A DNA stretch of 64,000 nucleotides, from contig NC_092180.1 of NCBI RefSeq assembly GCF_043641665.1, positions 9,727,891 through 9,791,890 of the forward strand, given 5' to 3'. The position numbers and the translations under genes were made by a program. The DNA comes from Enoplosus armatus (lineage: Eukaryota > Chordata > Actinopteri > Centrarchiformes > Enoplosidae). Shown here piece by piece: positions 26,121-37,061 of the stretch. A model generated the notes under the pieces. It was not told the origin of the DNA, did no database searches, and saw only the letters and a list, made by a program, of their open reading frames with translations. How positions within the stretch are numbered: the stretch's first letter is position 1; each line of letters begins with the position of its first letter.

Positions 26121-29100
26121 GCAGAAAGTCAAAGGCAAATAGAAATGGACTGTGAGATGAAATTTGAATGAGTCGTTGGAGTGTGTGGAACTGATATAAT
26201 GAGAAAGGTTGTACATCTTGTCTAGCCACAACCCTTAAGCCTCAATTCTAGACTATCAGACAACCAAGAGCCCCGTGTCTGATGACCTAAGAGTAGAACA
26301 GGTCAAAATAAACAGAAATATAATGGATACGCCTTATAAACAACAACAGAATCTTATAGCCATTTCTGAATTGCCCTAGGGGACAGTGAGGAGAGCCACC
26401 CAAATGAGAGATGAGTACTTTCCTACAGTATAACAACATTTTTACATCTCTAAGTGAGCCAAATCTTATTCCTGTGTTTACACTCAAAAAAGTTGCACAA
26501 GAAAATAAATACTTTTTAGACATAAGCCAACAAACAAGAAAATACACATAAAATGACAGAAAACTAGATAATAATAACAAAAAACACAATTAAAATTACC
26601 TAAAATCACATTGGCATGAATTATGTACGCCGTATCCCTGTGTACATTATCCATTGTACATTATAGATTGCTGATCTCTGCCACGGATAAGCAAAAGATC
26701 AGAACTGGGCCACTTTGACCAGATGTTGTATGGTTTTGTAAGTGTTGGTGGCAGCAGTTTTGTCTAGATGCACAATGACTAATATGAATTAAATACTAAA
26801 ATAATATCTGTAAAAATGAGCAGTAATCCATGCAGGAGGTGCTGAAGACACTGGACACTAACTGAAAGTAATAAACCCAAAGTCATCTGTATGCTTTTTA
26901 ACTTGAGAGTAAAACATCTAATGTTCGGAGGCCAGTTCAGTTAGAACTTCATTTTATTTTATTTTCTTTTAGTGAATAACACATTTTTTTAAGATGGTTG
27001 TTTATTTACCCCCTGCTTTTCTATACTAATCACATGCCTTTGTCTGTGAATCCTCTTTTGCCATCACTGAAAGTTAGAGTAATGTCCTATAATTAAATTG
27101 GCTTTTGAGCAGGGTGGTGGCATTATAAGAGCAGCCTTTTTGTCATTTCTATACTCCAAACATAGCATCTGCCTACCATCTAAATCATACCATCATCGGC
27201 GATACAAATGAAGGGGAGGAGATCTCACTTTTTTAGCTGTTCAAAAGTTAGGAAATGGCAGGATTTGTGTTTCAGAAGCTATACAAATGTGGAGCATTTT
27301 TGTTTTGTTTGACACTGATATGAATAGGTAAAGTGATATAGAACAAGAAACACTGATAATCAAGCAACAAAGCTAAGTAACATATTGACGTTGAAATGAA
27401 GAATGGATAACATGTTTACAAAAACAATTGTCTGAGTTGTGGGTTGTTTATGGCTGTAATCCCAGGAATGCTCTCTGTGCAAGTGGGAAAAGAAATTAAG
27501 ATGGAACTGGAAGAAGTAAGCAGCAATACCTTGACTGGCATTGCTGCTTGCCGTGTAGACGGCTGGATCTGGCTCACTCTGTGGCACTCTGGCACTTTTT
27601 TGTAGACATTTTGAATTCAGAACCAAATGAATAAGCCCAGAGTAGCTAGCTACTTGGTTTTAATCAGATAATCAAACATTTAATGCCATGAACAGTAATG
27701 TCATAAACAGCCTACTTGGATTGCACAAGTCACTTGGTCTGAGCTGGAGATAACCATGGTGATGAAAAATAAAACCGAATGCTACTCTGCATTGCTAGCA
27801 TGTAAATGTGGGAGAGAATAGCAACTTAAATAGGACTTTAATGGACCCCACAAGAAAAGCTAATTATTTTTGAAAAGAGACAGGGAGGTCTAGACCAGGA
27901 GAAAAAGCGAACAAAGAAGGGTTTAACTGGCAGAGCAAAAGTGAGTAACAGCATGCCAGAAAGCATGCCAAAGGTACAGAGAATCAAAACTCTGTTGAGT
28001 CAAGTGAAACCCTTTTGTCATGTAAAAATAATGTCACTATTAGACATTATAGAGTCTCTTGACATCTTCTCAAGAGACAAAATCAAGCAAAGCTTCTCAA
28101 AAGCACTAGAAGTTTACTCCCACAGCAGCACATCACATATTCAAGTACAGCATCATCAACTTCTGGTTTCACTACTTTGGTTAGTTTGTTCTTCATTATC
28201 ATATTGATCCACACTACATTTTACAAAGCATTTTACAAGGTTGTCCTACTCTTTTCCCCCTCAGGTTAGTCAGACTGCCATTTAGTAATTTAATTAATTG
28301 CTTTTTCAATTTATGACAGAGAAATGAATTTGGTACTTCCTTCATTTTAAGAAATATCACTAGCTACACAGACCAACCATCCAGATCCAGTCGTGCAAAT
28401 GTGTTGCATTGTAAGGTTTTAGATTTCTTTCCTCAAAATGTTGAATACACATTTTATCTCTGCAAATACCAAAATGTAAGAAGCAGAACTGCAAAATTAA
28501 AAGACAAAATACTTAAATGAATGTTGTCACACGTTTCGATAAGAAAACTTCTGTTTCTGCAGATTATTATAGGCAAACCACCTCTGACGCTCTGACAGTC
28601 AAATGTATGTGCAGAACACATTTTCTAGTCAGATAAAATGTCAATGTCCCCTTGGGTCATGAATAGCTACAAAACAATATAATTTGGTGACGTATCTACC
28701 GTACTGTAGGTGCCAAGTCTAGTGAAGTGGTGTGGTTAACCAAAGACACATACTGTAGAATATTTAATGTCTATAATAAACTGTAGGAAGCTGAGAAACC
28801 AATGTCAGCAATTAATTATTGTATATGTTACTATGCTGGGGATTACAGCAAGCAAATAATACTAGGTGTTTTATCCACTGGGGCAAATAATCCTCCTACT
28901 CATTCATAATTAAATCACATATACAGTAAGTTGAATCAGAGGTGAGTCAGCACACTGCACCTCTACAACTCATTTTGTTTAGACATACAAGAGGGAAGTT
29001 GTTGAGGATGTGTTGTTTCTGTGTGTCGCTTATCTATTTTTTTTTCTTCCTAAAACATACGTTTTTTTGTGGGCATGGAAAATGACTGTGGGTCATTTCT

Positions 29101-29754
29101 TTGCAGATCCACTGGGTATCGTGTACTTTAAATGCACCTGCAGCCCCTTTTAGCTGTTTGCCCTATACACAGAAACATGTGTATTAAAATAAAACAAAAA
29201 TAACAATGCATTGTTACTTATCTTCTTCTTGATCACACGTCAGTGAAAGTTCTGTGAAAGAGGGGTTTAAAGAGGTTAAAATCAGAATGCACAGAAGCTT
29301 TATTATTTTATTTTTTTTAGATTTCTTTTTTGTGCGTAAATAAGAATGCTTCATTTTAAGCACAGTGTACATGGTAAAAACTGCAAGTTGTACAGATGTA
29401 CTGTAAAAACTACCTGTGTCTTTCTGTATGTATTCCATGAGCTGGCAAATTAAATTCACCCATCTTCATCCTTCAGTATGTACCGAATTTCTTGGTACAT
29501 TGTTCATCATCTTGGCGTGTCAGAAGAACTGTCCTCTTGAGAAAAAACAAAAGCACTGGTCATTTTTTCAAATGTCTTAAAAATACCCATGTATTCAGGA
29601 GCAACCTCATTCTTCACCGATATGATGACTGTCCTCTCCAGAAAACTGACAGCATTGGTCGCATGTTGAAATGGCATATGTTCACATTAGATAGTAGCTA
29701 AAGTAGGAATTGTGTGGCATTGTAATACTGCTGAGAATCCTGTCAGTGCAGAGG

Positions 29755-29920
29755 TCATGATGAGCATAGAAGGGGATTGACTTTGACACTGGAGACCTGT
29801 TAGGACTGTTCGGACTCCTGCTCCTGCTCTAAAGCTGATGTGTCGCTAACCTGAACCATTATCTTATTCTAACCTTGTTCAAGTTAATTACCCTAACTTA
29901 ACCATAGGCAGAGCAGTTAT
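29755..29920. repeat. Dispersed repeat, copy 2
   Basis: GACTTTGACACTGGAGACCT (from 29778), then CGCTAACCTGAACCATTATC and CCCTAACTTAACCATAGGCA. It shares the 15-mer CTTTGACACTGGAGA and general layout with 21380-21540. Boundaries are unclear. Confidence 0.45.
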
Positions 29921-32539
29921 GAGCCTATAGATATAGATATTGCTAATTTATTGACTTGAACAATTGGTGTGTTAACATTTTTGTACAAAAATTGCAGGAG
30001 GTTTCGCATTTTTTTCAGAACGATTATTTTCTTACAATTCTCCTCGAGGATTTACATTGGTTTCTCTGTGGCTGGGGTATGGCCAGGTATTCAAGCACTA
30101 GTTGAACTTGAAGTGTTTGAAGATGAGTGATGTTAACAGGAACACGGTTCACCAAAATGGTTGGTTGCACTATTTATGCATAGGAACACAACCAACTGAC
30201 AGGAACAGAGGATGAAGCACATGGGGAGAAAGGGTGAGTGGACGAGGTGCTTGTTGAAATAGCACAATGTGACTGGGAAAGGGTAGCTGTTAAGGGGCTT
30301 GGTGGAGAGGGACAAAATGCTCAAATGCAAGATTGTTATGTTCTCTACCATGAAAATGGAACCACTTTAGCCATTAATCATTGATGGACAGAAGATGATG
30401 GATAACTCCCTTGTTGAGGTATTCTGCTCCATTCCATTCTGCACTGCTTTGTCTGAAACATCAAAGGATCTTTTCAAGTCCCAACTCTGCCAAGTATCAA
30501 AAAACAAATTACTCCTCAATTTGACTCGTAATCGGCCAAAAGATATTTCATGAAATGTGGAAATACTGTGAAATATCACAATTACACTGATTTTAATCAG
30601 TAACACATGTCTGGCCATTAGGACTAGGTAATGTAATGCTTTCATGATGTTGTCTCCATATTTTATCAGCATGTTGGCTATTTATTTCATCACAATATTG
30701 TGAAAATATGCTGCAGGCAAGCAGGATGGTCACAGTGCCATGTTTTTGTAATTGTTAATGCCAAATTTCTGGTGCTATATTTCCCAGACGTCCCAATTGT
30801 CTCTCCGTGGCAGTGAAGATTGGCAGCTTCTTCACTACATTTTACCTTTGTGCCACCAGGCTTGTTGTCATGGGAAATGTTGTATTACTGTGCTAAACAA
30901 AACAGCAACTGATTTACTTACGTACTGTTTACTATACAACTTTGTTTTGCAGCTCCAGTATTCAGTGAAGGAAATTCACGTACTGAGTAGTTTTCTGCAG
31001 ACTGTGAAAGGACAAGCATTGATCATGGAGCACCAACACCCAATTTTAGTGGTACTTTTAGTATTCATTAGCACCACCATACAGAGTCAAGCTGTCACTG
31101 AAGAGGTTATAGCAGATGTACACAACTTGTTCTCAGCAAAGTATATGATTGGACAACTTTAACAGAATATACAGTAAGTTGAAAGGCCTCCAGTGCCTTC
31201 ATGGCAGTGGGAAAATACCTTGGAAATGTAAAGAAACCATGAATAGGCAGGAGAGAGCAACTAGTTTATAAGAGCTGTTGTAGCACAGATTGATTTACTG
31301 GAAGCAAAACATACCACTGCAGACTCAGTATGTATCAAACTGAAGGATGAATTGACAAGAGATATTTGGCTGTACCTCTGCACTTCTACAAATGTATTTT
31401 ATGTTATTTTCAAGTCATTCATTGAAAGCTCTCCTATGAAGGAATCTGACAGGAGAGCTGTGTTTTCCTGTTGTATTAACAGGGCTGACAAATCTGACTC
31501 CACCAGATTTCCATCAGTTTCCATTAAAGCAAGTGGAAAACAGAAAACGAAAAATGTCAATTGACAATGTTGGAAAGATTCTTTTTTGTGTTGTTTTAAG
31601 TCATATTTTTGGTTATAGATTAATTATTGCTGTATTTGCTTTTGATTCTGTTGTAGTCTAGCAAATTATATATTCTCCAAATTCCTAGCAACATGACCTA
31701 TTCCTAAAAAGAAGACTTTTGTATACATGGATGTAAACAATGCTGAATTTACATGTTTCATGGGGGAGGAAATGCATTCAACACGTGTGTTAGACCTCAA
31801 GGGTACACGTGACGTGTTTTGGTGATTAACACTGATTTTCTATATGTTTACTAGAAAACTCCACCTGAAACCTTTAAAGTTACACTCCAGATATGTTTTA
31901 GTATCAAAGACTCATCCCCCTGTAGGGGTGAAAGGTGGTGTTAAAAGTTGGTGCCAGGGTAGTAAGATGGCCAGCTTGAATTCATGTCAATTTCAATTAA
32001 CTCTAGTGGTACCAAGCTTTCACTGTGGGGGAAAAAAGGGTAACCAGAAGCCCTTAGAAACTTCTCAAACAACCTCTTCACTGTCTGTCCATCTGCTCAT
32101 ATGTCCAACTATACTTTTGCTGAAACATGGCTAAACACCCCAGTTCAGTTTGTCATGTGTACATTGAGCTACCGTAGTGTATTTAGCAGTTTATATAGTC
32201 ACTCTTTGCAAAAAAATGTGACAATAAGGACAATAAAGTGTTCTTTAACCTACAGAGAATAGGCATTAAATTCTGTTTTCACTGCAGTCAGACAAATATT
32301 CTAATATTGGGAGACAATATAGCGAGGTATGGAGGTATGGAGGTACGGTGACTTAGAGAAGAGAGAATAAATAGTGCAGAGCCCAGTCTGGTGAGTGGAC
32401 TTGAATTATGTGCTGAAGGTGTTTACATTTACTCTTGAGCACAATCACTCGAATTTGGAATTCAGTACAAGCTTCCATATAGTATATGACCAGTTGATGG
32501 AATGTAGGCTGTGACTTGGGACACTTTTGACTTTGGTTG

Positions 32540-32690
32540 GACAAGAAGCAGACGGCAGCACTCTGGATGAACTACAGGGGTAGAAGACAGCACTTTAGTG
32601 TCACAGCCAAGAGCGTGTTGCACTTATCCAGACATGAGATTGCAGCCATGACGTGATCCTTGTGCAACAAAGTTGAGAGTAGCAAACCTG
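32540..32690. repeat. Degenerate interspersed repeat fragment (GCAGCACTCTGGATGA type)
   Basis: GGCAGCACTCTGGATGAACT, then CAGGGGTAGAAGACAGCACT and CACTTATCCAGACATGAGAT recall a fish repeat with GCAGCATTCTGGATGAGCTG, CAGGGG and AGTAATCCAGACG. The copy is old and its ends are unclear. A similar family may be present at 55850-56090 and 37200-37250. Confidence 0.4.
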
Positions 32691-33024
32691 ATGCCTATAG
32701 CATCAATGCTCATCCACCTCTCGGTTGTAGTATGAAGGATAGGAGATAGAACTATATGTAGCCCTTTACTGTTGCTAGTGATTAAATATCAACGAATTAG
32801 CAATACTCATATTCACATCTGTATCTACATGTTTAAATTCATTATTTACTGTCATACAAATAATTTTGACAGTCAAGCAGAAACCCGAGGTATATGAGCA
32901 AGATTTGAATCTAGCCCGTCAGTTACCACAAGGCTAATAGATTTTCCGCTGTAGAAGCAGAGTACAGTTTTCTGGCACATCGTCAACTACTTCCAAGGTG
33001 CATGGAGAAGGGAAGAAGTCTGAA

Positions 33025-33162
33025 GAGGTCAAAACTCCAGCAACACTTCTAGTAAACAGTATACAGCCTTCATCAGGGTCATCCCTGCCACAAGCCAAAA
33101 GGCATTGTTTGGACCATGAAGTTGTATATGTATACTTCAAGTGTTGCTGGAATTTTGACCTC
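33025..33162 (-). repeat. Inverted repeat, about 40-bp arms and 59-bp centre, with a hammerhead-like box
   Basis: The left arm (33025-33064) starts GAGGTCAAAACTCCAGCAAC. The right arm (33124-33162), reverse complemented, starts GAGGTCAAAATTCCAGCAAC and stays aligned to the end, with few mismatches. On the minus strand the centre contains CCTGATGAAGGC (CTGATGA at 33070-33076), like the hammerhead ribozyme CUGAUGA box, but the partner GAAA box is not intact (GAAG). Sequences of the type CCTGATGAAGGC...CGAAACG occur in fish retroelements, possibly Penelope-like. The inverted repeat is certain; the element type is a guess. Confidence 0.6.
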
Positions 33163-35589
33163 GTAATACATTTTTTTCTCTAAATATGTGCGACAGTGCA
33201 ACACTCTGTAATCAGTAATATCTAAAACTAACATGCAAACACAGCAAATACTGTGTATCTCAAACTCAGTGAAAAATAAATCTTGCTTGAGTTACTCTAA
33301 TAGCAGATGAAAAGAGAAGAATGTGGGAAAATACACAAACAAAAAACCAGTGCAACCTGCCATTATTAAGCAACTAATTAGGGGGCCAGCAGTCAATTAA
33401 GCATGTACATTTCACATGCACTGCTGCAGTATTTATGGACTGTATAGCTGTCCAGGGAACATAATAGGCGACTGTAAAACAATAGCAGTCTCATTAACAG
33501 AAGATGTTTAATCCACTGTCATGAAATGGTGAAAAAAGTAATGAAATACAAAGAAAAAGGTCACAAGACAAAAGGGAGATGCACACGCAAATCTTCACCA
33601 TTTGTTCAGTACAGTGCCACAGGTTGTGCTGCTGCTGAGACCCTCCACATAGACACATGTTTAAATATCCTTAGGCTACCATGCATGTGTTTTGATTGCA
33701 ACCATAAAACACATGTTGTGACAATATTGCTAGCACTATAGCTGTCTGATTTTATTGTTGCATATTTATCCATAGAAATACATGACATGATGCCTTTTAT
33801 GAATGCCTTATTGCAGAAATTAGGACAATTTAAAAGCATTCTCTCAATTGAATAAGAGTAACAGACTCGTCCACTGAAACACTGAACTCTGTGCCAGCAG
33901 CTTTGTTGTTTCTGTAGTACAGATGCCCAGCAATTGACTATTCAGGATAAACAAATACCAGGCTGTCACTCAGTCTGGCAGCCATCCGACCACCTCAGTC
34001 ACAGACAGCCAGTGATGCCAGTGAGATGGTGGGATGCCAAAACAGTAGATGGATGTCACAGATCTTTTGACTAGAGCTCCATGCTGCCATGACAGACCTA
34101 GAGTACCTGTTTGCATATCCTTTGACTGTATATCAAAGTGAGAAATCAGTATGGAGTTTCTTAAACTATACATTGTCAAGTTTGATTCTGTCCAGGAGAT
34201 ATCTTCTATCATAAAGTTTAGTTTTGAGTTATTCTCACTTGCCAACAGTAGTGTGAGACAGCCAGTTTTACCCTTGCCAATTCTGTGTTCTCTTTTCTTA
34301 AGGGATATTTGAAGGGATGATCTATGCATATTCGCAGCTGAAACTCCCCTTAAACCCAGTTCTGCTGTATGTGAGGAAGTGTGCGTTTGTGTTTGTGTGT
34401 TCCTCCTGATACCTAAATCCCATTGTGTGAAGAGGAAGTAGCAGGGTAGAGTAGCTAGGGCCCCTGACCAAGCCTGTGGGTGGGTGGCATGGATTCATAA
34501 ATCAGGGAGCAGTGTTAATCTCTCTCAGGTATTGGAAAGCCAGCCCTCAGTAAATATGTTGCCCCAGGATAGAATGGGGTTTAAAGGATTTCTGTCTCCA
34601 AAGAGAAATTAGGCAGGAGCTTCAGAAGTGAGCTAAATGGAAATGCTTGCTGGAGCATACAGAGAAAGCAGGGTGCTGCTGTCAGCTAGTAAACATCCTC
34701 TCAGAGTAGCCTCAGTCATTATCGTGGCAGTCGGTGCCAACAGCTAGTTTGAGCAGACGGGTGGGCTGATGAAGAACATCTTCTATGCTGACGATTAGTC
34801 ACAATTGGAGGACTGTTGGATTACAGAGTTGGGAATGAGAATTATTTGTGCTATAAGTAAAGTGGCTAATTACAGTTACTTACAATTACATCCCACCCAC
34901 TTTGTGCAGTGGGACTTTTGAAAAGAAAAAGAAGAAACTACTAACAAATTAACTCAATCTTATCCAAATTCTTTTTTTGTTTAGGGTCACGCTTTCTGCT
35001 TGTAGTGTATTTCATTTAAAAAACAGTTCTTTATTGATTTAATGGACAACATATGTAAAGGTACAAATAATTTCAAATTTAAACATATTGTTGACGTTAT
35101 TTTAGGAATCAGTGATTTTAAGAGACCTCCTGTAGATCATCTAATGAGTCAGTTTAAATGGCAGCATATTGTATATAATCATAATAGCCCATTACAGAAC
35201 CTTGACTTAGACAAGCCAACAATGTAATATCACAAATTGGGTGGAATAATTGTGTAGGGAATACAAAACCGACCAATTAGCAAAGCAAGGATACATAAAA
35301 ATAAATGACATATTGTAATTATCTGCAGAGCATTAGCTTTAAGCATATTTTGTTTTTCCCTATAATATTCACTCCTGGCAGCTCAAGCATTATTAATGTT
35401 TTCATGGTTATTTTTAGGCAAGTCAAATCACTTGGTCAAGGCTAGGGAAAGATTGTGGTCTTATTGAAAAAGTCAATGCTGACAAGAAACAAGCATTTTT
35501 TTTAACCAAAAACAACTACTACACTACTGTGTTTGCAATTAAGGGGGTGGGGAGTAGGTAATTGCCGGTAAAGGAGACAAAGTATCTAT

Positions 35590-35830
35590 TTCATCCACTT
35601 TCTATAGCCGCTGATCCCTATTAAGGATCATGGAAGGCTGGAGCTTATTTCATTATCTCAGCATGCACTGGGCATGAGGCAGGATGGCAGGCTATCACAG
35701 GGTGACATGAAAGAAATAATATACGGTAAAAATCTACAGCTTACAAATACAGCTTACAATTCCCTTTACCTGCATGTCTGTGGGCTATGGGAGGAAAAAC
35801 AAGTTGAAGAATATTCATATGAGATTTATT
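35590..35830. repeat. Degenerate fish interspersed repeat (CTATAGCCGCTGATCC type)
   Basis: ATCCACTTTCTATAGCCGCT, then GGATCATGGAAGGCTGGAGC, CTATCACAGGGTGACA and CTGCATGTCTGTGGGCTATG GGAGGAA occur in the order of a repeat widespread in fish (consensus blocks: CCATTTTCTATACCGCTTAT ... GCTGGAGCC ... CTATCACAGGG ... CCTGCATGTCTTTGGACTGT GGGAGGAAA). The copy is diverged and shortened. Open frames across it are not genes. Confidence 0.6.
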
Positions 35831-36162
35831 TCCCAAAACTATCTGTCCAGTCAGTTATATTGACACAGTGTTTAGTGTTGTGTACCAGCGGAGCTTTTTC
35901 TGGTAAATTCCCTTGTGGAAATTGCTCATAGATCTGCAGAGGGCATGTCATCATCAATTTGAGCAATTACAGCTTTTAAGTTTCTGTTTTTTTCCTCAAA
36001 GCATTCATTTTACATTATCTATTTATATATATATACCGAAATGGAGATAACCTTATCTGTAATCGAAGGACTAATATCATGTGTCATATACATTTTGTTT
36101 ATATTTGTATGAGAGTAAAATATGTTCTGGAGTTACCATATGAAAAGTTTGAATGCTCTATA

Positions 36163-36901
36163 TCAGAGCTTCCCGAACTTTGGAGGCTTGAGACTTGATG
36201 CTGTCAAGGCTTTGATGTCTGGCTGAATAGACGTCAGCTTCAGGCGGAGATGGGATTCAAGACCTAACGTGTTCCTGTACTTGGTCTTTAAGGCCACAAG
36301 CATCGAAAATTCCGCTTATCCCGGGAAATGTTGTGGCAAACGGAGTCAGAAACATAATTGCCTTGTTTGAGAGCTCTGGGTATTTGGTAGCCACATGCAA
36401 CCAAAACTGAGTCAAAAGCCTTCCTATAAAAATCTGTTTCAAAGAGCTATCACAGGATAGATTGACAAGGTTGTCCTGCTCCTTGGAGGTCAGACACTCA
36501 ATTACAACCTCAGTGTGGTTGGCAAAGGGAATCTGAATCCAGCTGTGCTGTTCGCTGAGGCCAGGGAAGTAGTCCCGCATCTATAACTTTAAAGTCTGTA
36601 GGTGCGCTGTCACAGCAGCTGCTGCACTGTTGGGAAGTGACTTCTCCTCTTTTGTCAAGAACTCCGACATGTTTTCGAAGCACTCATAGTTTGCTCGGGT
36701 CATTCTTTTCTCCCACAGATCACTTTTCCTCAAAGTCGCCTCTATTTTGTTGTGTACGTGGAAAATTGTGACTGCTCTCCCCTGTAGCGCTAGGTTGAGT
36801 CCATTCAAGTGGCTAAAAATGTCTGCCAAGTTAGAAAGCCAGTCAAAATCTTGGTTACCCACTAGGAAAGAGGTGGTGCATATGTAAACAATCTCACCAG
36901 C
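36163..36901 (-). pseudogene. hAT transposase C-terminal fragment, broken (ZBED5/FAM200/SCAND3-like)
   Basis: Reading leftward from about 36901, the frame encodes LADIFSHLNGLNLALQG, then a lysine/tryptophan-rich helical part, then YPELSNKAIMFLTPFATTFP, which are blocks of the hAT transposase C-terminal region also found in the domesticated ZBED5, FAM200 and SCAND3 proteins. Two lesions are visible: an in-frame TAG at 36581-36583, and a frameshift near 36306-36315, after which the next frame gives ALKTKYRNTL and a further 30 or so residues. That second frame stops at 36163-36165, across the element's end. The N-terminal zinc finger (BED) and most of the catalytic region are missing. Not expected to make active transposase. 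Fragment identity is fairly sure; the exact subfamily is not. Confidence 0.85.
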
Positions 36902-37061
36902 CTAGCTAGTTAATGAAAAAATATAAATTTTTTGATGTATTTTAATTTAGTTATATTATTATTAATATTTTGATCAATTTGCTACATTGAAGAATGTTTT
37001 ATAGCGCAGGCTGCGGCTCACCTGCAATACCTCCGCAGCCCCCACACTTTGGGAAGCACTG
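36164..37061 (-). mobile_element. Internally deleted hAT DNA transposon with TIRs and 8-bp target duplication
   Basis: The left end reads CAGAGCTTCCCGAACTTTGG and the right end, reverse complemented, reads CAGTGCTTCCCAAAGTGTGG; over 25 bases they agree at about 20. The flanks are CTCTATAT (36156-36163) and CTCTGTAT (37062-37069), an 8-bp duplication with one mismatch, the size hAT transposases make. The 898 bp is far shorter than an autonomous hAT element, so the middle is deleted and only the C-terminal coding part remains. It sits in the presumed pcdh9 intron. The end sequence and protein resemble the Charlie/Buster branch, from memory. Confidence 0.85.

Noticed and set aside
26840..26860. 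Second REST-like half-site (GGTGCTGAAG)
   Set aside because: Only one half of RE1 is present; the other half and spacing are missing.
30752..31162. 136-codon plus-strand open frame
   Set aside because: Hydrophobic chance composition, no domain, no splice or promoter context.
33970..34329. 119-codon minus-strand open frame
   Set aside because: No family recognised and no supporting context; length is within chance for this window size.
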